From the NCBI GenBank assembly GCA_947685225.1, contig CANTUV010000062.1, positions 18,806,501 through 18,870,500 of the forward strand: a DNA stretch of 64,000 bases, written 5' to 3'. The notes under the pieces were generated by a model. That model saw only the letters and a list, made by a program, of their open reading frames with translations. It was not told the origin of the DNA and searched no databases. This stretch comes from Garcia nutans (Eukaryota; Streptophyta; Magnoliopsida; Malpighiales; Euphorbiaceae). Below are positions 1 to 11,299 of this stretch, piece by piece. Each line of letters begins with the position of its first letter. Within the stretch, counting starts at the first letter, position 1. The position numbers were made by a program, and so were the translations under genes.

Positions 1-35
1 TATGTCCAATACAAGTTAATTAAATTACAACATCA

Positions 36-2606
36 CTAGGATGGTGGAGGCGGTCTAAAATCAAATAAAGCCCTTAAGAAATTATCACCTGATGGAGGAA
101 GAGTTACATCATCTATCTAAGATCTGCTTGATGAAGAAGAGAGATGATATTTGTGGTCTGAAAAGTCAGCCCTGAGGTGGTCAACGCCTGGAAAAGAAGG
201 AGGCATGTCATGGTCACAATCATCAGCTCGAGGTCCCCTAAAAGAAGAAGCACCAGGATCCCTGATGCCTTAAAACCTGAAGTCCTAAAAGTTTTATTCT
301 GACTAATGGTATAATCCTTCAAAATGAGTAGCGTGTTGACAGCTTGCAACTAATTCTTCCTATAGCTTCTTATTATATTCTTCAAGCATCCGTTGTGAGC
401 TAGACAAAGAAAAGGTAAGTCCATACATTTTCATGCATATATACAGCATAAATCAACATGAAATAGAATGACAAACTAGGTAATTCAAGTCAAAGCCAAT
501 GAAGAAGAAGGAGAAAACAGAGAGAATAGGGGATGGCATATCCAAATAAGAAGAAGAAGCAAACAAAGAGAATTACCATTAAAATGGAGTAGCATATAAT
601 GGGCCAGCTTCATGATCAAAGGAATCAATAGCCTGCAATGACCATAAAGAAAGTCATAACAAATTAAGAATGAGCAATTATGACAGATAATATGTTAGCA
701 TTCACCTAAGAAGTGCTGGCTCCGAGGTCACCATGAGAATGGGAAGAAGATTCTCTTCCCTCTTCCTTACCATCTTCTTCATCTTCTTCCTCCTCTTCCT
801 TTTTATCTTCCCCTCATTCTCCATCTTCTTCCTCCTCCATTTCTCCTTCCAACTCTTCTTCTTCTTCATCTTTAAGTCCTTCGACGCTAGTAGAGAAAAC
901 TTAGAAATTCAGAAGCTGATCCCAAATAAACTGAGCATACAACACATTTGGTGGAATCAAGAAAACATCGACGTCAAATCCAATCTGAGCACGCCTCAAA
1001 GAATTCTCTAGTATAGACATATTATTCAATGTAAATGAAGGAATGTTTGTTGGCACCCTCCTCTGGTCAAGACCAAGGAACCAGTTGTACACTCGCTCGC
1101 CGAGGAACCAACAGTTGGAAACCAGCCCACCTATAATCTGACGAGAATTCTGAAGGGGCAATGTGTTATTCATGGAGGGAGTCTAGTTAGCCCTTTCATT
1201 TGCCCTCCACCAAGCAATATTCACTTTCAAAATAGCAAAAGAAGGTGAGTTTTCTTTCTCATATATTTTAACAGTAATACTAATTTAGTCTTTTTACCTG
1301 GTCCCAGGTCAGTCAACTAAGAATATAGCAATGAGTATGCACATGATGACTGCCCGACACCTCTCTATGGGCCGATAGCTAGAAATTTAGACTTAGGTAA
1401 TTGATCTGGCAATTGGTAATGCCAGGAACCCTCATGAAGTTGTGTTCATGTGCCCACACCTGCAAAAAAAAGAAATAACAAATGTCAAGCTCGCATATGC
1501 ACATTGCTTGAATTAGAAGTCATAGGAATTTGTATCTCAGTGACGGCTATGAAGCCGGTGAAAGATATCTTATTCCTACAAATTTTATCAAAATCATGGT
1601 AAAGGCAGGCGAGGCTAGCCTCCACCCAGGAGTAAAATGGCACATGATCAAAATTAGCTAAAGCCCACAAAACGGATGGATGAATGGAAGCTTCAGTGTT
1701 ACACAAGATGGACGATGCTAGTAGATATAACAAGAACCCACGAGCTTCATGCCAATCAATTAATGGATCTCATCTTGGGTCAAAATATCATTGGTTAAGG
1801 GAATCGGCATCCCATCACACTTAAGGTGTGTTATCACTGAAAAGTCAACTAGACAAATAATCACTTCTCCAACAGGCAAATGAAAGGTGTTGGTGGTGTC
1901 CATCCACCATTCCGAGAGCACCTAGATTACACTCCTATTAATCTAGAACCCTTTAAATGGTAAATGCAGGATAAAATCCTGAAAGCCACATTCCTCAATC
2001 ATCCTCCTTACTAGAGGTGGCTCATGGTCATACCATTGGTGGGCTTAATGGATATTTCATCTTCCATGGATTACACAGTTGTCATACTACCATAACATAG
2101 GTAAGTCAGACAAGGTAAGAAAATGAGCCTTACAAATTTAGTTTTAGCACCTTAATAATTTTATTCTTTTTTCTACAAGACTGAGCTTATTTATTTTTTC
2201 TTTCTTGTGATTTTTCATTAATAGGCTCTAAATAATTATTGGCACTTTTAAAAATATTTTTCCTTCATATCCAACATCTTTTCAAAATTAGTTTTTTTAC
2301 AAATTTATTTTAACACTAGTTTTACCAATTTTTCTCATAAATTTTTGCCAAATAAGTCTTAAAAATTAATTTTCATGCATATTTTTTTATGAATAACCAT
2401 TAGACAAAGATTTTACTAATACATTTTGTGCCATTACTTAGTTAAATTATAGCAAAATGATGCTTACTTGTATTTTTTCTTGTCAATTTTGGTAAAGATG
2501 CATTCCGGCTAAAAGAAGGACTGGGTTGAGCCCACTGGCCTTGAGGTAAGTCAGCAGCTTAGTATTATCGAGGCCCATTCCTGGAAGCATGGTGGTTACC
2601 TGCCAT
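36..2606 (-). pseudogene. Antisense plant mobile domain (PMD) pseudogene, copy 1
   Basis: Degenerate multi-exon gene of the PMD family (aminotransferase-like plant mobile domain, also found in MAIN/MAIL proteins). Exon 1 runs 2606 to 2468, starts MAGNHHASR and ends at a GTAAGC donor; it has a frameshift and stops. The domain core near 1900-1820 reads TFHLPVGEV followed by a CDGMPIPLTND segment. A second block at 1733-1530 includes HDFDKICRNK and FTGFIAV. A further exon (about 1460-1313) begins WAHEHN. The next (about 1224-870) has GERVYNWFLG and QRRVP. An acidic Glu/Asp tail follows near 870-720. The last exon ends FLRALF...PPPPS and a TAG at 36-38. Two homologous copies occur at 45270-47601 and 53557-56343. 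Seen: exon-like blocks with GT/AG borders and stops. Inferred: a captured gene inside a Tat/Ogre-like element, antisense to it, now dead. Function in the element is unknown. Confidence 0.75.
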
Positions 2607-3289
2607 TTGTGACTAAAGTTTAAAACAAATACGCTACAATTTGTGTAACACACTATACCCTATATACATGCCATACATATATCCCGTATACATACAACAC
2701 GCATATAAAATATAAGAATATCACGTTACAGTGTTGTTTAAACCTCTACTTTAATTCTACATCTTTAAATTTTTAACAAAAGAACATTTTATCTTATCAA
2801 ATCTCATTCTTTAAAAAGTAATATATCCAAAATTATTAAAGTTTTCATTAAATTACATATATACATTTATACCACTGTCTTTCTAAAATTCACTTATATA
2901 CATATACATATGGTCAAACTACAAAATAACAAAATGTACATGCATGCACCACCTTCTAGTTGGTCTCTGGCACACCCTCAATCTTCTCATGGCACAACTA
3001 TCCAACTCTTAGATCAGCATTCTACTTACCTACATGATTCACACAATTGCTCTAAGCTTCAAAGCTTAGTGGTACATATAAACAACATAATATATAAATA
3101 CACAAATACAAATAACACATCCTTATCCACATATAATATACAAAAATACAATATTGGGATTCACATCCCACTTACACATCATTACAATATTAAAAATCAC
3201 ATTCCATACTCATACATAATTATTGAGATTCATATTCCACTCACACATCATTACAATTACTAAATTCAGCTGTCACACTATTAGTTTCT

Positions 3290-3640
3290 CGACCCAGCTC
3301 TGCTCAGGTTCATTTTCAATTTTAATCACATGACCTAGCTCTACTAAGATCAATCATCATTTCAAACACATGACCCAGCTTTGCTTGGGTCAAGAACTAG
3401 CTCTGCTCAAGTCTACCGTCATCATAAACACATGACCTAGCTCTGTTCGACTCTGCTCAGGTCTACCGTCATCTTAAACATATGACCCAACTCTGCTCGG
3501 GTGAAGACCTATCTCTACTCAGGTCTACTATCATCTTAAACACATGATCTAACTCTACTCGGGTCAAGACCTAGCTCTGCTCAGGTCTATTAACATATAT
3601 ACCTCTAGACCTAGCTCTGCTCTGGACCTCTCATATCCGA
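3290..3640. repeat. Tandem cassette in solo LTR (about 60-66 bp units)
   Basis: Repeated phrases of the type GACCCAGCTCTGCTC GGGTCAAGACCTAGC and GTCTACCGTCATCTTAAAC recur about every 60-66 bp for roughly five units. The array occupies the same relative place as unrelated tandem cassettes in the other A-type LTRs. Confidence 0.7.
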
Positions 3641-4113
3641 TCAATCACAACACAATTAAACAAGTAATGGTATAGGCTATACACATTTAACCTCACTTTA
3701 GTTTATACCTTTCCAGTTATCACCATTATTTATGATCACATCACATTACCAGTTCACATCATTCATGCATGAGTCACATGCAATTCCAATCTTAAACTTT
3801 CCACATTTAACATTAAATCACATTACCCAAATATTTTGGGTATCTTCACATAATTCACATACTTATGCAATTTAGCCATTGCTAATGGCTTTTCACAATA
3901 TCTTTAATGCATACATTACGAATCGCATGTCATAGTACATTATTCATCAATATTCAATGAAGCAAATAGCTTAACACATTTTCCCATTCCATACTTTCAT
4001 CATGCAAGCATGAGTCATACTCACCATATGACTCATCATCATACCAATATTTAGCATAATCAACATATCTTATCATAATTCTTTAAGTGACATACTCAAC
4101 TTATAGAAACTTT

Positions 4114-4320
4114 GACAAGCCCAGGGACATGAGTGTGTCACTGCTCGTATCCTTAACACGCCCAGAGACATAGGCATGTCACAGCCTGTGTCCTTAGTCC
4201 TGCGTTACAGTAGCTACGACATGCCCAAAGACATGGGCGTGTCACTAGCCATGTCTTTAATTATGTATTAGAGTGACTACGACACGCCCAGAGACACAGG
4301 CGTGTCATTGGACGTGTCAG
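4114..4320. repeat. GACACG/CGTGTC dyad array, solo LTR 2644-5419
   Basis: Four dyad units start at 4114, 4155, 4218 and 4281, so the last three are spaced 63 bp apart. Each holds a GACAYG half-site followed by an inverted CRTGTC half-site. The last unit includes ACGTGTC, an ABRE-like bZIP core. Confidence 0.75.
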
Positions 4321-5101
4321 GCTAAACATCTGGGTACGCCCATGACATCGCAAAATACACTTTTACTCCATTTTCATCAATACAATACTCACATATCACA
4401 TAAGCAACTCTAAATCATGTTAAATCAAATATATATGATCTCAAGATCATACATATAAACTCAAGATCATGTGTATAACCCAAAGAGATTATGTACAAAC
4501 CTTTGATTATTCCAAGTTTACTCTTCTTTGCTTACTTCTTGTTAATCTAAATACAAATTCATAATAACAATTGTCATATATTTCATTTATACCATCACCC
4601 ATATATCAATTCACCCAATGCCCAACTCAACTTTACAAAATCCTTACTCTTTTCCTCAATTCCAACTACTCAACATTATTCCCAACATCTAACCATATTT
4701 ACTTCATCTATGTATCAACATATATGCACTTTAGTATATCTTTGTCGTCATATTATTCAATTAATCATCACTTTCTCTCACTAACTATATCATACATATA
4801 TATATAATCCATTAAATAAGCTTAAGAAGGTACTTACTTGAATTAATTGCCAAATCTTGACTAATTTCTTTAATTCCTCTTGAATCTCTTCTAAAATTTG
4901 ATATGTAGCATGAAAAATTCACTCTTCTCACCCTCTCTCTCTCTATTTCACGTTGAAGAAGAAGAAAAAGAAGAAGAAGAAGAAAAAGACTTATCTCTTC
5001 TTGTCTCATCCTTATCTTTATATAAATAAATTATTATAAACAATTCTCACTTAAATTCTCCACCACTCATCATCTTCCTTCTTTTGACTTTGTGCTTCAC
5101 C

Positions 5102-5102
<1 letters not shown>

Positions 5103-5171
<69 letters not shown>
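5103..5171. repeat. (TTA)n microsatellite, about 23 units
   Basis: An uninterrupted TTA/ATT trinucleotide run lies inside the solo LTR, followed by AATTAAATAATTAA. Length polymorphism would be expected. Confidence 0.95.
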
Positions 5172-5173
<2 letters not shown>

Positions 5174-5424
5174 TAAATAATTAAAATCAACTTTCCCTAC
5201 AACCAAATATACCTCATGTATATGTGGTTTATATGTTGGATAAATGTATATGTCTTATATGTCATGTTTATTTTAAATATACTTTAACATATATATATAA
5301 CATATACATATATATTGTATCTATCATGCATATTCATCTTATATTTTCTCTGTCCATCACAACTATTTACTCTCCCATATTTACTATTCCAAAATACATA
5401 AAAAAATCGGGGTGTTACAATTTG

Positions 5425-5800
5425 AAAGGAAATTGAAAAACCAATTTGAGAGGAAATTGAAAGTTTTTGAAAGGTTGAAAGTTTGAATGTCTGAACAAAA
5501 TCGATTCATATTTATAGAGAAGCCATCAATGATAAATAGAGAAGCCATCAAGGATAAGGTCAACTTGAGTGAATGATAGGAAAACGCCAAGTATACTCTG
5601 ATTCATTCAAATAAAAGAACGAATAAAAAAGGTATAAAGAAAAACTTGAGTGAATGATAAGAAAATCCCAACCATATTCGTACTCTGATATATTAAAAGT
5701 AAAAAAAAACAGAATAAAAAGTAAAAAGTAAAGTAAAAAATATAATAAATAAAACAAAAATAAAAACTATCACATGTTTTGTTACTGCATCAATAATTCA
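5425..5800 (-). promoter_or_regulatory. Probable promoter region of PMD copy 1 (TATA at 5508-5519)
   Basis: On the minus strand CTCTATAAATATG at 5519-5508 resembles the CTCTATATAAA boxes upstream of the other two PMD copies. Short imperfect direct repeats follow (GAGAAGCCATCAA twice near 5520-5555; CTTGAGTGAATGATA twice near 5564 and 5644). The solo LTR 2644-5419 now separates this box from exon 1. No coding sequence is recognisable here. Confidence 0.5.
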
Positions 5801-6390
5801 TATGTTGTAACACCCCTATACCTAATATACGTACATCACATACACCCACATATGTAATATACGTATACCGGATACAAGAATGTCACAGGCTATTTTAAAC
5901 AAACATTCATTATGAGAAAAACTTAAAACATTTAACTTATATTATAGAACATAATAGATAAAATATTTGTTTATTAAGCAGCGGAACATGTAGCGGAATA
6001 TACATATATGTTTATACATTAAAATCAATGTTTACAAAAATATAGAGTTTATACATGCTTGGTAGTTCGTCTCTGATCTTGAAGTCCAACAATCAACACT
6101 TCACAAAGGATCACAAGCCTAGACTCGACTCGGTCTAGCTGAACTCTCCGGCTCAACCGGATCTACCCTGTCTCCTGCGCGATAAATCACAATCTCACTA
6201 AGCCAACGACTTAGCGGTACTAACCAAGATAACAATATGATTCAATGCAATGCCAATATCAAACTATCAAGAATTATAAACAATACACAAGAATATCATA
6301 TTTCATAACATTACATTTCATTATATTATTCAATTGTTTCATCATTCATGAATCACATTTAAGCAATGAAAAGCATGGGCCCAAAAGAAA

Positions 6391-6662
6391 CTAATATGCC
6401 ATTCAAATTTCAGAGTTACTGTTTTGGTCCAATAATCACATTTATCAAGCCCGTAGGAGTATCATTATCACAATGAGAAACATCTCATATGTAACATCCC
6501 AACCAGGCTTCAAGGACTAGGACCAACCCAGCTTCAAGGGTCTGCTACATCATGTAACACCCAACTAGGCTTCAAGGACCAAGCCCAACCCAGCTTCAAG
6601 GGATTGTTACTTTTTAGGCATGCCACCAACAACAAAACTCTGAAAATTGAATAACATACTAG
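6391..6662. repeat. Inverted repeat bracketing a hypervariable cassette in the 3' LTR
   Basis: The left arm 6391-6418 (CTAATATGCCATTCAAATTT then CAGAGTTA) pairs with the right arm 6635-6662 (AAACTCTGAAAATTGAATAA then CATACTAG), about 28 nt each with roughly five mismatches. The 216-bp interior holds repeated phrases AGGCTTCAAGGAC and CAACCCAGCTTCAAGGG. The same bracket recurs in the other A-type LTRs, for example 42855-42882/43092-43119 and 35975-36002/36289-36315. Confidence 0.75.
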
Positions 6663-7141
6663 GCATACAATTATTTCATAATTCCATTTACAAATGATCA
6701 ACTAGGCATAATGCTTTAAATATCTCATTTATATCAGTTTATCCATCACCAATGGCTTCACATACTATCATTAGTGTATCCATAACAAATTGTATTATCC
6801 ATACATTTTAAGTCATCATCATATATTTCACATACTTCACATTTTACAAATCATAACATATTACGCATGCATCAACAATGTAGTAGGTAACTTAACACAT
6901 TTTCCATCTAAATGTGTTAAGTCCCAATATCATGTAAATATGAACAATTATTCAAAGTTTGTACTTACCTCTAAGAGCAACTCACACCAATTCCAAACTC
7001 CTCTTCCAAGAATCCTTCAACACTTGGATTAGGGCAATTCAAATCTCTTCAAAACCTAATCCAAAGGTGATTATACATACCCACTTAGTGATACACATAA
7101 GAAAATAAGAATAAGAACTAACTAGGGCAAACGCTACACAT

Positions 7142-7435
7142 GACACGCTCAACAACACGGGCGTGTCCCTGGTCATGCCCTAAACCCACAACACAAAAGC
7201 TTTGACATGCTCAGTGACATGGGCGTGTCACTGGACGTGTCAATCCACCAACAACACAGTAGCTATGACATGCTCAGTGACATGGGCATGTCACTGGACG
7301 TGTCAATTATCCTCCAACACAGAAGCTATGACACGCTCAGTGACATGGGTGTGTCATTGTTCGTGTCACCCACACTGAAAATAGGACGAATGACACGCCC
7401 AAGGATATGGTCGTGCTACTGGGCGTGTCAGGCCA
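7142..7435. repeat. Five-unit dyad array, 3' LTR of family A copy 1
   Basis: Units begin at 7142, 7204, 7267, 7330 and 7392 (spacing 62, 63, 63, 62). The unit core reads GACACGCTCAGTGACATGGG CGTGTCACTGG ACGTGTC. It contains the dyads GACACG/CGTGTC and AGTGACA/TGTCACT, and in units 2 and 3 an ACGTGTC (ABRE-like) motif. Confidence 0.9.
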
Positions 7436-8230
7436 AAAACCTGAAATCGGCACTAAAAATACCACATCCAACAAACATCTTTCTTTTACCCTTTTCCACT
7501 CCAAACAATCTTACCCAAAACCATCAATAAACCATAATAAACTTGTATAACATCAAAACCACTCAATTTCATGCATCAAACACAAATTACAATCATACTT
7601 CACAACTCAACCCATACACACTCCACAACTCTTCTCTCTCTCACCAAACTTAACCCTTCCTCTTCAAACCAACCCCAAAATAATAAATTCAAATAGACCA
7701 ACAACCTCAAACATACCAAAATCAACCATACAACAAATCCACATACAGAAACTCCAAAAAAAATATCAAAGAAATAAGTTGGAAACTTACCAAAAGTGAA
7801 GAAAATCCTTCAAACTCCAACTTGATCTCTTGAAACACCCTTCAATCTTGAGTTAGAAATCACAAAACCTCTCTTCCTAGATGAAGATGGTGGTGGCCGG
7901 CTAACCTAAAAGAAGAAAGAAGAAGATGAGTAAGAAAGTCAAACAACTCTCATCTCTTAAACCACACAAACTCTCTTTCAATATCAACCAAGTATTAATA
8001 TATTAAAATAATACAAATATCATCTTCCACTTAATTTAAATTTCTATTTTAAATATCTCATATGACCATCCCACTTGTTAACTTGTATATGTTATATATA
8101 TCTCTATATATTCAACATATACACACTCCTTTAAACTTCTTACTTAATCAAATATACACTTAATTTCATTAAATTCAATTCCAACCATTAACATTTCTAA
8201 AACTTTTAGGGTATAGTTTGGGATATTACA

Positions 8231-8243
8231 ATTCTCCCCCTCT
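8231..8243 (-). other. Polypurine tract, family A copy 1
   Basis: On the minus strand AGAGGGGGAGAAT lies immediately upstream of the 3' LTR start TGTAATATCCC; it would prime plus-strand DNA synthesis. The hairpin AATTTCG-AGGA-CGAAATT (8251-8268) lies just upstream of it. Confidence 0.88.
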
Positions 8244-8276
8244 ATAAATAAATTTCGTCCTCGAAATTACCTGATC

Positions 8277-9092
8277 TCAAGTCTGGAATAGCTGGGGATA
8301 CTGATCTCTCATCACTTGTTCACTCTCCCAAGTTGCCTCTTCCTTTGCATGATTCTTCCAAAGAACCTTCACAAGTGGCACTTTCTTATTTCTCAACTCT
8401 TTTACTTCATGTGCCAAAATAGCCACCAGTTCTTCTTTAAAAGTCAAATCTGGACTCACCTCAATAGATTCAACTGACAAGATATGAGATGGGTCTGATC
8501 TGTACCTCCGTAGCATAGAAACATGGAAGACATTGTGAATTCTATCCAAATCAGGCGACAAAACGAGTCGATAAGCCACTGGTCCAACTCTTTCCAGTAC
8601 CTCATAAGGTCCAATAAAATAAGGACTCAGCTTCCCTTTGTGGCCAAATCTCAAAATTTTCTTCTAAGGAGACACTTTTAAAAATACTTTATCTCCTATA
8701 CTAAACTCTATCTCTCTCCTCTTCAAATCTGAATAAGATTTCTATTGATCTGAAGCTGCTTTCAACCGATTCCGAATTATCTTCACTTTCTCTTTTGTTT
8801 CTTTAATCAAATCGGGACCCACCAACTTACCTTCTCCAACTTCATTCCAACATAGAGGCATCTTGCATCTTCTACCATACAATGCCTCATAGGGTGCCAT
8901 TCTAATACTAGATTGATGACTGTTGTTATAAGGAAATTCCATCAATGGCAAAAATATGTCCCAACTTCTAGAGAATTCAATGACACAGCTTCTCAACATA
9001 TCCTCCAAAATAATCTTTTTCAGTCTTGCGTCATTAGGAACACACAATCTATCTTTATACCAAAGGCTGCCTTCATCTCTCACATGGAAATC
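8277..9092 (-). pseudogene. Integrase remnant and chromodomain-like C terminus (family A copy 1)
   Basis: The minus-strand frame 9083-8742 starts in the integrase N-terminal region (SLWYKDRLCVPNDA), then jumps directly from KKIIL to EDMLRSC. This omits the HHCC zinc-finger end and most of the DDE core that copy 2 at 25392-26282 keeps. It continues FPYNNSHQSS and YEALYGRRC. A TAG (8742-8744) replaces the CAG of copy 2. The frame 8654-8277 has GKLSPYFIGPYEVLERVGP (GPY/F module) and ends in a chromodomain-like stretch VPLVKVLW...EEATWESE...QYPQLF. The integrase is therefore catalytically dead by deletion, while the chromodomain-like targeting segment survives. Confidence 0.88.
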
Positions 9093-10697
9093 TCAGTTCT
9101 CACCCTTCTGGCAACCCGAAATAATCTTCTGAATTCTCTCATCTGCCAATTGAGACTCCCTTATCTGATCCAATAACACCGGTCTCAATTGCAACTGAGT
9201 CAACAAAGCACCATTGTCACATGATTCAAAACTAGCATGCAACGCTCCCAACTCAACAAGCAACGAGAGCGAATAAGCAGTCAAACCTGCCAAAGACTTC
9301 TGACTCAAGGCATCTGCAACAATATTTGCCTTACCAGGATGATAATCAATCAAACAATCATAGTCTTTAATCAACTCTAACCACCATCTCTGCCGAAGAT
9401 TCAGTTCTCTCTGAACCACCCCCAAGTACTTCAAACTCTTATGATCTATATAAATAAAACACTGCTCCTCATAAAGGTAATGTCGCCAAATCTTCAAAGC
9501 AAAAAATATGGCTGCCAACTCCAAATCATGCGTCGAATAATTAAGCTCATGCGACTTCAACTACCGAGAAGCATAAGCTATGACTCTACCCTCCTGCATC
9601 AAAACACAACCTAAACCATTATGTGAAGCATCACTGTAAATCACATATGGTTTATCTTCCACAGGCAAGGTAAGAACAGGAGCTTGAGTCAACATTTCCT
9701 TCAACTGCTCAAAGCTTGCTTGACACTGATCTGTCCACACAAATCTAACTCCCTTTTGAAGTAATCTGGTGAGTGGAGTAGCTATCAAAGAAAAACCCTT
9801 CACAAACCGTCGATAATAGCCTGCCAAACCCAGAAAACTTCTAACTTCAGTCACTGTCTTTAGTGGACTCCAATCCAAAATGGCTTCAACTTTGCTCGGA
9901 TCAACGCTAATACCATCTGCTGAAATCACATGACCAAGAAAAGTCACTTGATCAAGCCAAAACTCACACTTAGATAGCTTAGCATACAACTGCTTCTCTC
10001 TCAAGATTTGCAATACAATCCGCAAATGCTTATCATGGTCCTCCTTATTATGCGAATACACCAAAATATCATCGATAAAGACCACTACAAATTGATCTAG
10101 AAAAGGTCTAAACACCCTATTCATCAAATCCATAAAAACTGCTGGTGTATTCGTCAATCCAAAAGGCATCACCAAAAACTCATAGTGCCCATACCTTGTG
10201 CGGAAAGCTGTCTTAGATACATCTTCAGCTTTGACTCTCAACTAATGGTACCCTGATCTCAAATCAGTCTTGGGGAATACTGCTGCTCCCTTCAATTGAT
10301 CAAAGAGATCATCTATCCTAGGCAAAGGATACTTATTCTTGATGGTCACCTTATTCAACTATCTATAATCAATGCAATACCGCAAAGTACCATCCTTCTT
10401 CTTCACAAACAAAACAGAAGCTCCCCATGGAGACACACTAGGGTGAACAAACCCTTTATCCAATAACTCTTGCAATTTCACTTTCAACTCTCTCAACTCA
10501 GCAGGTGCCATTCGATAGGAAGTAATAGAGATGGGAGTGGTACTAGGCAACAAATTAATACCAAACTCAACCTCTCTCTCAGGGGGTATCACTGGCAACT
10601 CCTTAGGAAAAACATTTGGGAAATCAGCAACTGTGGATATACTATCAAGCTGAGAACCCTTTACTCTGGTATCTACAACATAAGCAAGATAAGCCAC
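9093..10697 (-). pseudogene. Reverse transcriptase / RNase H (family A copy 1)
   Basis: Frames 10697-10359, 10241-9561 and 9560-9093 are collinear pieces of one RT-RNase H region separated by stops. RT signatures: WGASVLFVKKKDG (RT domain 2-3), LVMPFGLTNTPAVF, VFIDDILVYS (the YxDD box, with F for Y), FLGHVIS and FLGLAGYYRRF. RNase H signatures: YSDASHNGLGCVL, ELNYSTHDLELAA, IYIDHKSLKYL and DYHPGKANIVADALS. The stops at Q positions (after DYR, SGYH and YASR) look like CAG to TAG changes, and the TGA at 9093-9095 is CGA in copy 2 (26181-26183). Apart from point mutations the domain is complete. Confidence 0.93.
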
Positions 10698-10890
10698 ACA
10701 TCATTTCGAATCAACATCCTAGCTGCAACAGCTGAAACAAACATGGATGCAAGTTATCTCTGCTCTCTAGCTACCATCACAGGTTCTCAAAGCAACACAC
10801 TTATTTTGATAGTCTACCACAGCCCCATGCTTTGACAACCAATCCATGCCCAAAATCAAATCATACTCCTTAAAAGGCATTTCAATAAAA

Positions 10891-11160
10891 TCACCCAAGA
10901 AACTCCTCATTCTGCACCACAACTGAACTATTACGATGCACCTTACTAACTACCACACTATGCCCTAAAGGATTTGTTACCAAAATATCAAATCCTAGAG
11001 ACTCTGAATGCAATTCAGATATAGGCAAGATAGATGCACTTATATATGAATGAATAGATCCTGGATCAATAAGAGCAAGAACTGAAATGCCAAATAAAGA
11101 AAACATACTCATAATAACGGTTGAAGCATCCGGCTGTCTCTGCATCACATACAATCGCTG
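10891..11160 (-). pseudogene. Retropepsin-like aspartic protease (family A copy 1)
   Basis: The minus-strand frame carries LALIDPGSIHSYIS, the D-(S/P)-G active-site box of chromovirus proteases with Pro in the middle place, a common plant variant. It lies between the gag zinc knuckles and RT, as expected for Ty3/gypsy order. Proteolytic competence cannot be judged and the polyprotein is broken on both sides. Confidence 0.8.
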
Positions 11161-11299
11161 AGATGGCCCAGCCTCATCTGGCCTACTACCTCCGGATCTA
11201 AAGCCTCCTCTCTGACTAATCCCAAGTCGACCACCTCTACTAAAACCTCTGCCTCCTCGACCTCCTCTAACACTGGGTCGAGAAGATGCAACATCAATC

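Larger units (their letters stand above)
2639..5424 (-). mobile_element. Solo LTR (family A-related) with TSD ATTTG
   Basis: The LTR spans 2644-5419 (2776 bp). It begins TGTAACACACTATACCC and ends TCGGGGTGTTACA, flanked by the 5-bp target-site duplication ATTTG at 2639-2643 and 5420-5424. Order and motifs match the other A-type LTRs read in the same direction: TGTAACAC end, CTAAGC/GCTTAG hairpin near 3050, tandem cassette 3290-3640, GACACG dyads 4114-4320, then a Lys/Glu-rich-looking GAAGAAG stretch. By that homology its transcription sense is minus. No internal domain is attached, so it is a solo LTR. It sits in the 5' leader of PMD copy 1, between exon 1 and the probable TATA box. Confidence 0.9.
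5806..8230 (-). repeat. 3' LTR of family A copy 1
   Basis: The LTR is 2425 bp. Plus-strand ends are TGTAACACCCCTATACC and GGGATATTACA, so in transcription sense it is TGTAATATCCC...GGGGTGTTACA. It contains a CTAAG...CTTAG hairpin (near 6199-6220), a 28-nt inverted repeat around a tandem cassette (6391-6662), a five-unit dyad array (7142-7435) and a TATATA-rich inverted repeat near 8085-8125. Confidence 0.93.

Noticed and set aside
733..1011. Phe/Leu-rich open frame resembling a membrane protein
   Set aside because: It is the complement of the acidic Glu/Asp tail of antisense PMD copy 1; GAA/GAG-rich DNA read backwards gives TTC/CTC.
7142..7435. CRISPR-like regular spacing
   Set aside because: Eukaryotic LTR context, diverged units, no unique spacers and no cas genes; these are tandem repeats.
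7207..7530. Repeated peptide frame (MLSDMGVSLDVS units), also at 13972, 23844 and 43695
   Set aside because: It is a translation of the 63-bp dyad array; the unit happens to be 21 codons long and the frame lies antisense to the element.
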